From: Megaleporinus macrocephalus
Lineage: Eukaryota > Chordata > Actinopteri > Characiformes > Anostomidae
DNA: 64,000 nucleotides
NCBI GenBank assembly: GCA_021613375.1
Contig: CM038718.1
Location: 44,329,725 to 44,393,724, forward strand
Direction: 5' to 3'
The notes beneath the pieces were generated by a model. The model saw only the letters and a list, made by a program, of their open reading frames with translations. It was not told the origin of the DNA and did no database searches. This document shows, piece by piece, positions 1 through 12,500 of the stretch (its first letter is position 1; each line of letters starts with the position of its first letter). The translations under genes were made by a program, and so were the position numbers.

Positions 1-134
1 CTTACTGATCACAGATGTTTCTTCTACTGCTTTCACAAACTAGCCCTGTTTCTCTGCTTCTGTGCTTCACTGCTACATTCAATGATCCATACAATAAATC
101 TTACTCTTTTTGTATTTGTACTTGTACATGTCCA

Positions 135-320
135 GTGTGTACTAGAAAAGGATGGGTTCCCCTGGTTCCTCTCAAGGTTTCTTGCTCTGAGTGAGTTTTC
201 TGTTGCCACTGTCGGCCCTGGTGGGCATCACTGGGGGCTTGGACCCAGATTTTCCATAAAGCTGCTTGGTCACACATCTGTGTTAAGGACATGCATATAA
301 ATAAACCTTGACTTGACCTT
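135..320 (+). repeat. Retrotransposon-type 3' tail, family T copy 1
   Basis: The segment runs from GGATGGGTTCCCCTGGTTCC through TTTCCATAAAGCTGCTTGGT to AAATAAACCTTGACTTGACC. This is the usual ending of a very common fish interspersed repeat. Related copies are at 8300-8522 and 34968-35050. Confidence 0.55.
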
Positions 321-530
321 TATTACAGCTTTTCTTCAGGAGTCTCGCTTTCAGCTTCTCAAAGACATGTGTCTCCAAAGTTCAGTCTTAGAAGTTGATT
401 TGGCCTTTTCAGCTTCTAAAGCTCCAAGTATCACAACCTCACTCAGCAATGTTGAGGTGCTGGACTGTGGGGTGGTCACTGCATTGTTCTAAGATCACTA
501 GCAGCTGCTTTGTATCTGTGTATCCTTTTC

Positions 531-790
531 TTAGTGAGGAGCTTCTTGACCAGCTACGCATCCTTTCAGACCCCCACAGCCTTGAGGAGTCTTCTCACAG
601 TGGAAAGATGGACAGGAATACCTGTGGATGTTGAGACCTGAAGCCAGGGTGGAGGCTGATGTTCTCCTCTTTCCCAAAGATGAAAGCTTTAAGTCATTAT
701 TATCTATTTTGGTGGGTCTACCAGGTCTTGCAGGTGCAGCTTCCTTTGGAATCTCGTTCTTTGCCACTAATTCACTCATGAAAGTCTCCT
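531..790 (-). pseudogene. Degraded Tc1-like transposase N-terminal fragment
   Basis: Read on the minus strand, the segment gives a helix-turn-helix-like stretch with ARPGRPTKI, then SSLGKRRTSASTLASGLNI, then CGGLKGCVA. This order (GRP linker followed by a second HTH) is that of Tc1/mariner DNA-binding domains. No catalytic DDE region follows, so it is a dead fragment. Family assignment is from motif pattern only. Confidence 0.5.
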
Positions 791-1092
791 GAAAAAGGAA
801 TAACATGCAAAAACAGCTTTAAATGCTCAAAAGCCTTTAATTCCCTGGGTCAGTCTTGCACGGCTACAGAGTGACAGCAACAGAACTTTCCGTAGGCAGA
901 ACAGAGGCTTCATAAAAACAAGGAACTACATTCAGCAAATGCATTCAGCATTCAGCATTCATCTAATAAATAAAACTAAACTCGGGTGCAAAGTATTAGG
1001 CAGTGGGATTAAGTCAAATAAATGCGGCATCAACAAGAACAACAAAAGAAACCCAGCAAATATACTTCAACCAGCTTCATTGACTAGTATCT

Positions 1093-1107
1093 GGCGCCCT
1101 CTGCTGG
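1093..1107 (-). promoter_or_regulatory. CTCF core motif match (15/15)
   Basis: On the minus strand this reads CCAGCAGAGGGCGCC, matching the CTCF core consensus CCASYAGRKGGCRSY at all 15 positions. It lies in the ilrun 3' flank. Binding is untested. Confidence 0.45.
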
Positions 1108-1714
1108 CAAAACAGACGTCAGCCTGCCTGCAGTGAACACACACACACACACACACAGACCACTCTGCACTGATCTAGACTGTGTCGGTACTAGTGTATC
1201 ATTGCGTATTGTTCGTTTTTTTTTTTAAACCAAACCTGCTGCTGCTAATTTAAATCCAGACAGAAAACAGAAAAGAAGTTCAAGTAAACATCAGTAAATG
1301 AGTAAGCCAACACAATCGCTTCACATGGCTTGTTCCTCAGTGGCACTTTTTTTGTTTGTTTGTTTGTTTGTTTTTAAAAGGTGCACCAGCTAACCCTTAG
1401 AACCCCACCCCCACCCTAACCCCTCGCCCCCTCAGCCTAAAACAAGTGGCCAGCCTTCTGTAACCCAGCAATGAATCGTTTACTTTACTTCCATCCACTA
1501 TGAGTATTTAACCTGATTGTCAATGCAGTCTACCAGTCAGCAGTCTGAGTCTGAGCTCTTACTGTTACATCATTAGGGAGTTCAAAATCAGAAGCTTGAC
1601 CATATCCTGGTCCAAACCTCCACGGGCATCATCATCATCATCATCATCTTCTGTAATGAAAGCTTGGATATTAAATGTCGAGATGTAAACAAAGTGATTC
1701 GGAGTGGTCTGACA

Positions 1715-1860
1715 TGAAACATGCCACAGTGGTGGTGATGGGAACCAGACGTCCGAAGAGCCCAATGCCTCTGAAAGTCGCATCACAGGACGTTATTGCA
1801 TGTGACAGCTACAGATATGTTGCCTTTAGACAAGATTTGGTAGGGCTTTATAATAAGACC
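1715..1860. repeat. Dispersed repeat with GGTGGTGATGGGAACCAGACG core
   Basis: The core recurs near 7686 and, more diverged, near 14555. Inverted versions occur near 2795 and 15135. The extent and class of the family are unknown; boundaries given are approximate. Confidence 0.4.
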
Positions 1861-2089
1861 ACCCTTTACGTGGTAGATCAGTTTATTAATGGTTATTAAT
1901 TAGGTTATAAACACCAACACAAATCCTAATAAGCTGTTACAACAGGGCAAAATTGACCTGATGCTTGTCTAATAATAAGTCTACATTCATCCAAAGTGTA
2001 AATGAAACCAGTGATCTTATTTGTCTACACACACATTTGGGAGATGCTGCTATTCAGTCATTTAAATTTTAACCAACTACCACCGGCAA

Positions 2090-2715
2090 GCATTCTGTGA
2101 CCACTGACGAGGGACCAGAAGATGACCAACACAAGCTGTGCAGAAACCTTTATGTAATGGGACATGGCCAAAATAGTCCACAACAAAAACTTACACTCAC
2201 CTTATCAGGACCCCCTACCTGTATATACACTCACTGTCCATTCACCATACCACTGTCCAGCTCTGCTTACCATACAAGAGCACTTTGCAGTGCAGACTGT
2301 AGTCCATTTGATTCTTGGTGTATGGTTGTTTGTTTTATGTGTTCTTTAATGGTCCCCCCACAGGACCACCACAGAGCAGGTACTCCCTATAAGAAAGGTG
2401 GGTCATTCTTAGTACTGCACTGGCACTGACATTGTGCTGGTGTGAGTGGATCAGACACGGCAGTGCTGCTGCTGCTGGAGTGTTTAATCACCTCAGTGTC
2501 ACTGCTGGACTGAGAATCGTCCACCAACCAAAACTATCCAGACAGCAGTGTCCTGTGGGCGGCGTCCTGTGTCCACTGATGAAGAACTAGAGGAACACAA
2601 ACTGTGCAGCAGCAGATGAGCTACTGTCTCTGACTTTACATCTACAAGGTGGACCAGCAAGTAGTAGGAGTGTCTAATAGAGTGGACGGTGAGTAGACAC
2701 AGTATAGGTGTAACC
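2090..2715. repeat. Foldback DNA repeat, family F copy 1
   Basis: It shares GGACCACCACAGAGCAGG, GGTGGGTCATTCT, GGATCAGACACGGCAGTGC and GGACTGAGAATCGTCCACCA blocks with copies at 31960-32160, 37085-37285, 45735-46245, 54405-54765 and 60950-61140. It is a very abundant type of palindromic, probably non-autonomous DNA element in fish genomes (recognition from memory). Confidence 0.6.
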
Positions 2716-3299
2716 TAATATAGTGTTCAGTGCATATATGGTGGTTCTCGACAGTAAATAAAATGCCTAAACTTGTGATACAGACATCATGAGTCTGGTT
2801 GCCATCACCACCACTGCAAACTGACTCCACGTCAAACAACAAAGCATGACTCCGTCAACACCTCGCTGACTGAATTACATACTAAAGGCTGGACTTTGCA
2901 TTAAAGAGTCAAAAAGAACAAAACAAATAGATATAAAACAGAGAAAGAAAGAAATATTGTGTTTAGACCCCCCTCCCCCAGCCCCTCTCCCTCCCCCATC
3001 ACTACCCTCACCCCCACCCCACATAAAATTCTTTTAAAAACTGATTCTACAAGCACTCTTCTTAAATTAGCATTCACGCGTGCATACTTGGGGTCTTGGG
3101 GGGGAGGGGGCAGCTTTTAATTTTGTGGGTATAAAAACCCTAAAAAATAAAAAATAATCCTGGCCATTACAATGATGATGGCTCCGGAGGGAGGGAGGGA
3201 GGGAGGGGCAATCAGTTCGCCAAAGTGTCTTTCATCTTTCCAGATGGAGTGAGCACAAGGCCATAGTCTCATTCATCACTGAATGACCAACGTCTTGCT

Positions 3300-3335
3300 T
3301 TAGGACTCTCCGAATGGGTGGGGTCCATAAGTAGG
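3300..3335 (-). CDS. ilrun: ilrun terminal coding exon 5
   Basis: The acceptor is TTTCCACAG|CCTACT. The exon encodes PTYGPHPFGES then TAA, a match to the conserved C-terminus of the family (human ends GPYPFGQS). It is only 36 nt of coding sequence; phase 0 fits exon 4 exactly. Confidence 0.88.
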   Translation of the reverse strand, partial: PTYGPHPFGES

Positions 3336-4531
3336 CTGTGGAAAAAAAGAAAAAAGAGCAGATGCATATGTTTATTTGTAGCAGTGGCACGATCAGTATA
3401 AGATACAATCAGAACTATACTGCCTTTAACAGAAATATTTTATTTATTATTATGTTTATGACTGGGTTTGTATTAGGGCTGTGTATTGGTGAGAACCTGA
3501 CGATACAATACGTATTGTGATACAGTGGTCACGATTCAATATACTGCAACACTGCAAGCAAAGTGATATATTGTGATTTTTCAAATACTACTATTAAAAC
3601 ACACCACTATATGAACAGGTTTATCAATGCTTACAATAGCATTGCACCCTTGTACTGCTTGTTAATGTTGGAGTGGAGCTGAAAATGGATTACAACACTG
3701 CCATCTAGTGGTGAGAGGTTTAAACACAACACACAATGATTCACTGTCTGTCAGGAATCTGTGTATTGATACTGTGTTTTTAAGAATTGATACAGTATTA
3801 CCAAACATAATATAATAATATATCCCATTATTTCATATTTCAATATTTTCTTACACCCCTAGCTTGTATATGTATGTATGTGCGTGTGCAAGTGGATATG
3901 TACAGCGAACCTGGATTCAAATATCAGTGACCTCTCATTTAAATTATGTTTAGGGGCTGAAACAGGTGCAACCCTACAGGAGGATGAAGGACCGTTTCCC
4001 ACACCACCTTAAAAAGTGTGTGCAGCTACATTGAGATGGCTTAAATGTCAATAAACTTCAAGGAAGAAGCTGGCAAATATGAAGCCAATGGCAAATTACC
4101 TACACTCAGGTACTGATTTTGCTCCCAAATAATGCTCCTTATTCTGGAAACACCTCAAGCTTTAATAAGCAGCTACTGAGCAGCACATCCATCCATTGGC
4201 TGGAGCCAATCCCAGCGTTATAGTGTGCTAGTACACGGATTGGGAGCTGACATGAGAAAAGTAGTGGGAAATTTCAGCTTTGTACATTTCAGCTTTTCAT
4301 TTTCAACTCTTCCCTACAGCATCAAATCAAACACAATACATGACACAGATAAAACACCCAAATGTGTCTGTTAATATGCTTTAAAACATATTTTAACTTT
4401 TGATAGCGACCAAAATTGGAAACTTGAACTAATACTCCTTTCCAAATGTGGTTCTCTAAAATTAACCAGTGTATACCTCTAGGAAAGATCACATACTTTT
4501 TGAGAAATAAATTGGAAAGGTTTTATAAGGT

Positions 4532-4608
<77 letters not shown>

Positions 4609-6562
4609 CTCACGTTTTATATTGTAGATTTTATTTTTGTAGTATTTTTTTTCTGTAGCTTGGAATTTGTTTATTTATTTTATTATTTATTATTAAAAAT
4701 TTAAGTATTTTACTGCCTTTACTGGGATGGTTATGGCTTCATCTGATAACAACCACTATTGCGTTGCTGGGTGTACTTGAGTTGCGACAACAATTGAATA
4801 CTACGAATGGTATTGTTTCATATGAGACTCTCAATTTAACATGTAGGTACTCGACAGTAAACTGAACAAACACTCATTTTAATACTGATTATGCTGCAGG
4901 GTTTAAGAATTAAACAGCAAAACCCTCTTTCCACAAACAACCTCAAAATCGAAAGCAAGAGGTGAAAGCATCCCCCTCATAAACATAAATTAGGTTGTAT
5001 CTAGTAGATTATTACTATCATAACATATTCTTTTTTTATATAATGTTGGATGTTCTAATGACCTCCCTACAACAGTGGTGAACATCTTTGGATAAGCCAA
5101 GCCTGATAAACACGTATAACTGCCACTAGATCTATCTGCGTTAGTATGAGGAATACATTACTGGAACATTAGAGCCAGAGAGAGCTCTTCCACGTCATCA
5201 GATGTTAAATAATCAGTCAAATACAAGCAATCTGTCAACAGAACATGACAGGTAAACAAAAGCCTTCATCAACTTAACACAGTGCTGTGCACTAATCATT
5301 GGCTGACTCAGCACAATGCATGTCTGCTAGAGTTTCATAACGTCCTTATCCAGTAACGGCTGACGCAAGGAGAGATTTTCTTCCCACCCAAGCAGAAGCA
5401 CATCTGAACTAATCTGGACCCAGTTTTCCCAAAAGAATCTTTGTGCTGAGATCATTGCAACTGCTAGAGAGAGAATCCTCTGTGATGCTCGCTCTAGCAT
5501 TTAAGATTCATCCATGAGCTAAGAAGCTTTAAGGCCAGTTGTTTGTTGTAATCAAACTTCTGCACACAACAGAATAACTGATCTATCGTCGCTGTTCAAT
5601 GAAAAACATGATCTCCATTTTTACCCATCATTTAAACACGACAGCTGCCGTTTGCACTGTAGGGAAAATGTCATGGTTAATGGACCAATAGAAACGCTCT
5701 AAAACAGCTTGGAAAACATTCTGGTTCCATTGACTGTGTCTGTCCTCTCCAGTAAAGCTGCTGTTTTGGAGATATTGGATTTTTCTCCTTGGACAGCGAT
5801 GATACGTGAACGCCACGAGGACTGCTGCCTCACAATTAGATCCCAACTGACAACTGACTGCCCACCGAATGGCCACACTTCCAAAAACAAGGACAGTAAT
5901 ATGGCTGCACCTAACAATTATTTTCTTAATCGATTAAGTTCATTAAGTCCAATTTTTCAACTAATTTTTAGATTACTCTAATGTGAGTGTGTTAGGAATT
6001 AAAATTTGCATTATTTTGTTATAGATTTGTAACCAAATTATGATTTTGTGAGTGTATAAACACTACCGCTCAAAAGTTTGGGATCACAGTGAAATGTTCT
6101 TGTTTTAATGGAGTATCTTCTTCCTTAACACAACGATGGACTGACGGGTCTCTAAAGAAAGTTGTTTCTTTCTGGACATTGTGAGTCGGTCAGCAAGCCA
6201 TCAACTGCTGATCTTCAGATACTAAACTAACCTAGAATGTTGTTCTCCCTGTTATACTCACTTATTAGTAGAATGTTTTTCAGCTGTGATCACAATTGAG
6301 CAAGAGTGTCCTAACAACCAATTAGTCCAAAAACATCCTTAACTTGGATTGGTGGTCGTACCAGGAGATTTAGACAGAGGACTGAGAATTGCTGATAATA
6401 GGACTATATGTAAAATAAGCCTCTATACAAAAATAGGCTTTAATACAAACATTTTTATTCTTTAAAAATCATCTGATACACCTAGTATAATTGTAAAATG
6501 GACAATATTGTTTGTGAATTGCATGAAATTAAATTCTAAAGTGATCCTAAACGTTTGAGCAG

Positions 6563-6594
<32 letters not shown>

Positions 6595-9500
6595 CATACA
6601 CACACACACACACACGCATGGCCGTTCTAGACTTAATGTATTAAAAGGGTACTTTTAATGCATGTGATCTATAACTGCTTACAAAGACTAAGAGTCTAGG
6701 CTTTGACTCGACTTTTAGAGGCACTAATGATACGTAGCCTACACGCCTCACACACAAGAACTCAGTTTGTGGACTATATATTTTGGCAGAGAGTCGTTTG
6801 AGAAGCAGCTACGTGTGTTTAAAGGTCCCGCGGTATCTAGAACAGTCTTAGGTTCTACACTGGATGATTAAGAAACGTTTAACAATGAGACTTTTCAAGT
6901 GACACTGCTGAAAGAAACATGTTACACGTGTTAATAATCTTAAAATAATCTTCTAAGATAAGATAAACAGGTGCTGTCCTGCTGCTGTGTTGATGAAGCT
7001 CTATGGGATGTTTGATCTTCAAGGTCTCGTGTATAGCAGCTGTACTGTTGTGATCATCTCCACTGTACAGAGCTGACAGAGCACCACACTGTTGTGTTTC
7101 TGTGTGAAACACTCCCACAACTTTAGATACACGCGAGTGATTGTTTGTAGCTGCAGCTTGCGCTCCGGATAAATCCATGCTTTCAGTAGGCAGTCACTTC
7201 TTTAATTACAAACTAATGTGCTGCTGTCCTGCTGAACTCACCTGGTTGTATGAAACTACTGATAAGTTGTTTTGCATGCTGTCCGGCTCTAAGGCTACTG
7301 AGCTACTCGACAGTCCATTCTGTTCTGTTTGCACTGGGTTTTTAAGGCTGCCGTCTGGGAGACTGTTGCCATGATCACCACTCTGCTTGCTCTTCTGCGG
7401 AGAGGCGAAGGGGTTGAAGTCTTCCCGGACGTTGCGGTTAGGCTGCGTGTTGAACTCGGCTTGAAAGGAGGACAGTTGCTGCGTCACGCCCAGGAGCCCC
7501 CCGACCTCCACGCTCAAGATCACCCAGATCACGTCTGCAGCAAAGAAATACAGATTAGAGAACGTGTTAAACATATACTTCCATATAATCGCAATTATAA
7601 ATATAGTCACACTGTGAACATAGTCATAAAGACGTATACAGTCAGTCAGTCTGAGGGGTCTGCTGCCAAACTCTGAATTAATCACAATGGTGGTGATGGG
7701 AACCAGACGTCTGAAGAACTGCCTCTAAGATCTCCCACAAAGACAGTTACTACATGGAGTTGATATGAATACATTGCTTGGCCTATGCTACAGCCTACAA
7801 ACACTGTTTCTCTACAACTCGCAATGAAGGACCCAGCCTTTCTGGAACATATCACAAGCGCCAATGTCAGGATGAGCATACATTAAGTTAAAACAATAGC
7901 ATATCTTATCTTTGTGTTGTTTTTATATCAATATAAGTCAAGAGAGATTTACAAACTCAATGTGTGGTGATATGGTTCATACGTGCAATACTCAATAACA
8001 AACTGTACTGTTTATTTGTGTAGTGATACTAAGGTAATTATTATTTATTAGTAGTATTTTTAATTGTGTGTGAGGTGCAATAATTTGAATGGCTTAGGCA
8101 GTACGTTTCATATTTATTATTGCAACCACTGCCACTTACTGTGTTCATAAGAACATATACATATTGCAAATTTTTCTTTTTGTTTAAATTATTAGTGTGT
8201 TTATTCTTTTATCATATTATGATTATATAAACACACCTGAGCAGCTGAACAGAAGTACAAGGTGGTACAGTCATTATTAGTACTGTTTCAGTAGTTTGAT
8301 CAAAGGAGGATGGGTCCCCCCTTGTGAGTCTTGGTTCCTCCCAAGGTTTCTTTCTCCAATTCCAGGTTTGCCTATGATTTCTATGACCTCCTTCTATGTT
8401 TTTAATTTCTTTTTATGCTTATTTATGCTCTATTGAACTTTTATCACTAAATTCCTTTAAAGGTGTTTTGTGACGACATCAGTTGTTAAAAGCGCTATAC
8501 AAATACATTTGATTTGATTTTATGTAAATGGTTGCAACTGTAATAACTGTAATATTTTTAAAACACTTTCTGGCTGTACGCCATCGTATATCACAACAAT
8601 GTTTACTGAGAATAGTACAAATTATAAAACTCGCTCCAGTGATTGGATCATTCTTCAGGTTTCAAGAGCTTTTACTGAATTGGTACACTTTCAGCTCCAG
8701 TGAAACAGCGAGCTGGAACTCACTGCAGGAAACACTGAAGCTCAGCTCGCTGGTGTCACTGAGACATTTTAAACTCTTAATTCTATTTAATTTTAATTAA
8801 CAGTTTCCTTTTACCATTCTTTTATCTTGATTTTTATCATTATTATATTACTATTTTTACTACTATTATTAGTATTTTTATTTTTTTATTATTTTGAGTT
8901 TACTACTATATTTACAACTATTTTTTATTGAATTATTTATTTTTATAGCTATTATTACTACTATTGGTATTTTTTTTGTTTTAGTTTTACTACTATATTT
9001 ATATCTATTTTTTATTGATTTATTCATTTTTATACTTATTCTTGGTTTCTTATTTCTTATAGTTTTTACTTCATTTTGTTATTCTGTTTATATTATTTAT
9101 TGTATATTTTAAGTACTCATATTAAAATTAGTTTAAAAATATTTTTAATCCTGTTTTGTTAAAATTGTAATGCTCGGCTACACTGTAAATGAGGGTCTCG
9201 CTCAATGATCTCTCGAATAAAAATAAAGGTTCATTGATTGATTGATTGATTGATTGATTTTCTGTGTTCACTTGCATTTCATCTACTCTCCCAACTTTTT
9301 TTGGAACAGGTTTTATAAGTGAAATGAGAGCAAAAGCTGCCACAAAATGCAGGTATTGGTAAATTGAACAAAAGAAGGTCAACATTTATAAAATATTACA
9401 GACAATTTAGGCTTTTTAACTTTTTAGGCAAAATAAAAACCCCTGAATGGAAACATGGAAACTGCCCATAGCACAAAGATACAAGAAATATATCAACACT

Positions 9501-12500
9501 GTACCACTCAGCACAGCAGAGGCCAACATTCCCCAAACAGTGTATGAATGCCTGGATCAGACAATACAATATTTTTGCGCTTCATGATGTTCACTATGTC
9601 AGATTAACAGGGCTACATTTCTTAATCTATTAATCTAACGATTATTATTTTTTTCTCCTTAAATAGTCAATTAATCTAATGACTGATTTTTAGATTACTG
9701 TAATGTGACTGTGCTAGGAATTCAATTTTTTTTATTATTTTGTTATGGATTTGTAACCAATAGATGATTGTGTGTGTGTGTGTATGTGTGTATATGTGTG
9801 TGTGTGTAGTAATTTGTTGTTGAAAGAACACAAGGGGCTGTGGAAATGATGACCCTGCGCTGTGGGGGGCTCAGAAGCAGGAGGAAAAAGCAAGGCCATT
9901 CTAGACTTCATGTAATAAAGGGTCCTTTAAACGCACGTCTACACGCCTCAGGCATAAGTAATCGGACAGTTTGTGGACTATATATTTTGGTCGTTTAAGG
10001 AAGCAGCTATGTGTTTTTTAAAGCTTCCACGGTATCTAGAACAGTTTTAGGTTCTACACTGGGCGATTAAGAAATGGTTAGCAATGAGACTTTTCAAGTG
10101 ACACTACTGAAAGAAACATGATACACGTGTTAATAATCTTAAAATAATCTATAAGATCAGATAAACAGGTAAACAGGTGCTGTCCTGCTGCTGTGTTGAT
10201 GAAGCTCTATGGGATGTTTGATCTTCAAGGTCTCGTGTATAGCAGCTGTACTGTTGTGATCATCTCCACTGTGCAGAGCTGACAGAGCACCACACTGTTG
10301 TGTTTCTGTGTGAAACACTCCCACAACTTTAGATACACGCGAGTGATTGTTGGTAGCTGCAACTTGCGCTCCGGATAAATCCATGCTTTCAGTAGGCGCG
10401 GCTGTCTTTGATATGCTAATCAATGATGCATCGGCCCAGCCCTACAGATTAGGCCACCATAGTTCCATTAATTCTTAACTCCAGTGTTTTGGTTGGCACG
10501 CTGGCAACTACACATTTGATGTACACTAACTGTTCACATCCTTTTCAATATTCACGACCGTGACAGCAGCGCTACGTGTGAAGCATGAGGAAAAAAAACG
10601 ATTGTGTAGTCGTTCCTGGTCGTCACAAACAGGCTGTCTATGCTTTAAGGAGGTTAAGGTAATGAACAGTTTCACTTTCACAGCTCTTTAATAGCAGTTA
10701 AGCTGCTGGACTCAGTGATTAGTGTGTTTGGAGTGCACGCTATTGTGATACATGGTTGTTCCACCCCTCTTTCTCTTTGCCATATATACATATATGCACT
10801 GGAGAGCGTTCTGTCATCCTATTGGTCAACACCAAGGAACACTCGTAGGAGATGTAAAACTGGACAGGAACATTCTAGAGTTTTCACTGGGGTGTCAGAC
10901 GTGCCTGTACAGTTTTTCCCATCGCTCATATTCGGGCCCAAGGAAAAAAAAAAGGATTTTTTTTTTTAAATAGCAAAAACAAAATCCTGATAGTCGAGTC
11001 CATTCTAGCATATCGCAGATCCTGTGGTACGTATACCTCTGTAGAAAGGAGTGCCTGAGGCTCACACTACCCATGAAGGGAGTGCCTCCCTCGAGAGTGC
11101 AAAGGAAGTGGGCGAAACTCCTCGCGTCATCTCCTGATCCTGAAATTAGTAACCAAAGAGAGGCCAACGTTCCTCTATGTGCTTAAGAATACCTCCGTAG
11201 AAGAGTCCCGTGGCTGTGCACATCCTCCACTGTCCCTGGTACATTCCTGGAGCAACAGGACTGCGCATCTGCACACTGACATCATACATCTCCTGAGGGT
11301 CCAGTGAACGTACCATTACAAAGTTGACATGGCCAAACTGATCCCCGCCAATGTACTTTAGACACACTCCCGGTGGCCAGGATTCTGAACCTGTAGCGCC
11401 AACAACAAGGTAAATAAGTTTGTGCATACGGGCGACATGGAAACATCACTGCATACTGTGACACTGCATGGAGGATTGCTGGTTAATTACTGAGTGAACT
11501 GTAGATCAGTGGTTCTGTCATTTAGGCAGGGCATGAACTACACCAGGAATTATTCATAACTACTAGGCGTAGATACAAAACGTATCGTGATACAGCAGTC
11601 ATGATTCAATACATCTCGATATACTGTGATACTGCAAGCAAAGTGATATACTGTGATTTACTATTAAAACACACCACTATATAAACAGGTTTGCCAATGC
11701 TTACAATAGCACTGCGCCCTTGTGCTGCTTGTTAATGTTGGAGTGGAGCTGAAAATGGATTACAACACTGCCGTCTAGTGGTCAGAGGTTTAAACACATC
11801 ACACACTGATTCACTGTCTGCCAGGAATCTGTGTATCGATGCTGTGTTTTTGAGAATCAATACAGTATCACCAAACATAATATCCTGATATTCTATATTT
11901 TCTTACACCCCTAATAAATACATGGGGAAATGTACCGCTATGTATGTATTTGGCAGATTTCTTGCCTATTTAAGACAATAAATGGGTAAATGAGGAACAA
12001 GATTAAATAAATATGATTTAATTAAGACTTAATTAGACTAGAAAGGCCAAAAAGAGCCAACAGTAATTCAATCCTCAACCTCTAAAAACGCAATTTGTTT
12101 AAGGCTAGCATCTTAATATATAGACATACATTATATGAAAATATAATATATAAAATTTTATTAATTCTTTGTTTCTTGAACTATATGCAAATAATCTAGT
12201 ACTGCAATTAGCAATGTAAACATGGGAAATTTTAAAACGGGTCCAATCGAATATGGTTTCTAGATTTCATCCTTTTTTGTGATTCAGGAAAAAAACTGAC
12301 ATGTTTTTATGTGTAGCATGTTTTTTCATAAGCATAACTTAAACTGCTAATTTTCCTTTCATTTCATCTTTGTGCACTGCTAATAAGTATGCCGTCTTTG
12401 CAATGAAACATGTCATTGTTCTGTGGTCTTTACTTTTTGTGACCCCAGTTTGAAATGCTCTGTATCAGAACCTGCCCCAAGTAGTTCTGGGTTCAGAAAC

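Larger units (their letters stand above)
1..3299. other. ilrun 3' flank and probable 3' UTR, with old repeats
   Basis: The ilrun 3' UTR must start at 3299 and run leftwards. Possible minus-strand poly(A) signals are ATTAAA near 3117 and AATAAA near 1880; I cannot choose between them. A C-rich/G-rich stretch at 2970-3210 may belong to the UTR. The rest holds a Tc1-like remnant, a retrotransposon tail and a foldback-element copy, listed separately. No other gene is supported. Confidence 0.6.
3336..7241 (-). other. ilrun: ilrun intron 4
   Basis: The intron has a GTGAGT donor and CAG acceptor. It contains a hAT MITE (3474-3861), an (AT)n tract (about 4531-4610), a family-S repeat (5630-5830), and the BED-bearing hAT derivative (5900-7191) with a nested Tc1-like element. 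Between 3862 and 4530 and between 4620 and 5629 I see no further structure. Confidence 0.85.
7535..11192 (-). other. ilrun: ilrun intron 3
   Basis: From left to right it contains a GGTGGTGATGGGAACC repeat (7686), a family-T tail (8300-8522), a LINE C-terminal remnant (8530-9262), a repeat fragment with a CCCAACTTTTTTTGGAA motif (about 9288), a complete H2 element (9608-10444), and about 750 bp to the exon without recognised content. Confidence 0.85.

Noticed and set aside
8894..9112. A 72-codon Leu/Ile/Phe-rich frame resembling a membrane peptide
   Set aside because: It lies in the AT-rich 3' part of a LINE remnant; hydrophobicity follows from T-rich codons.
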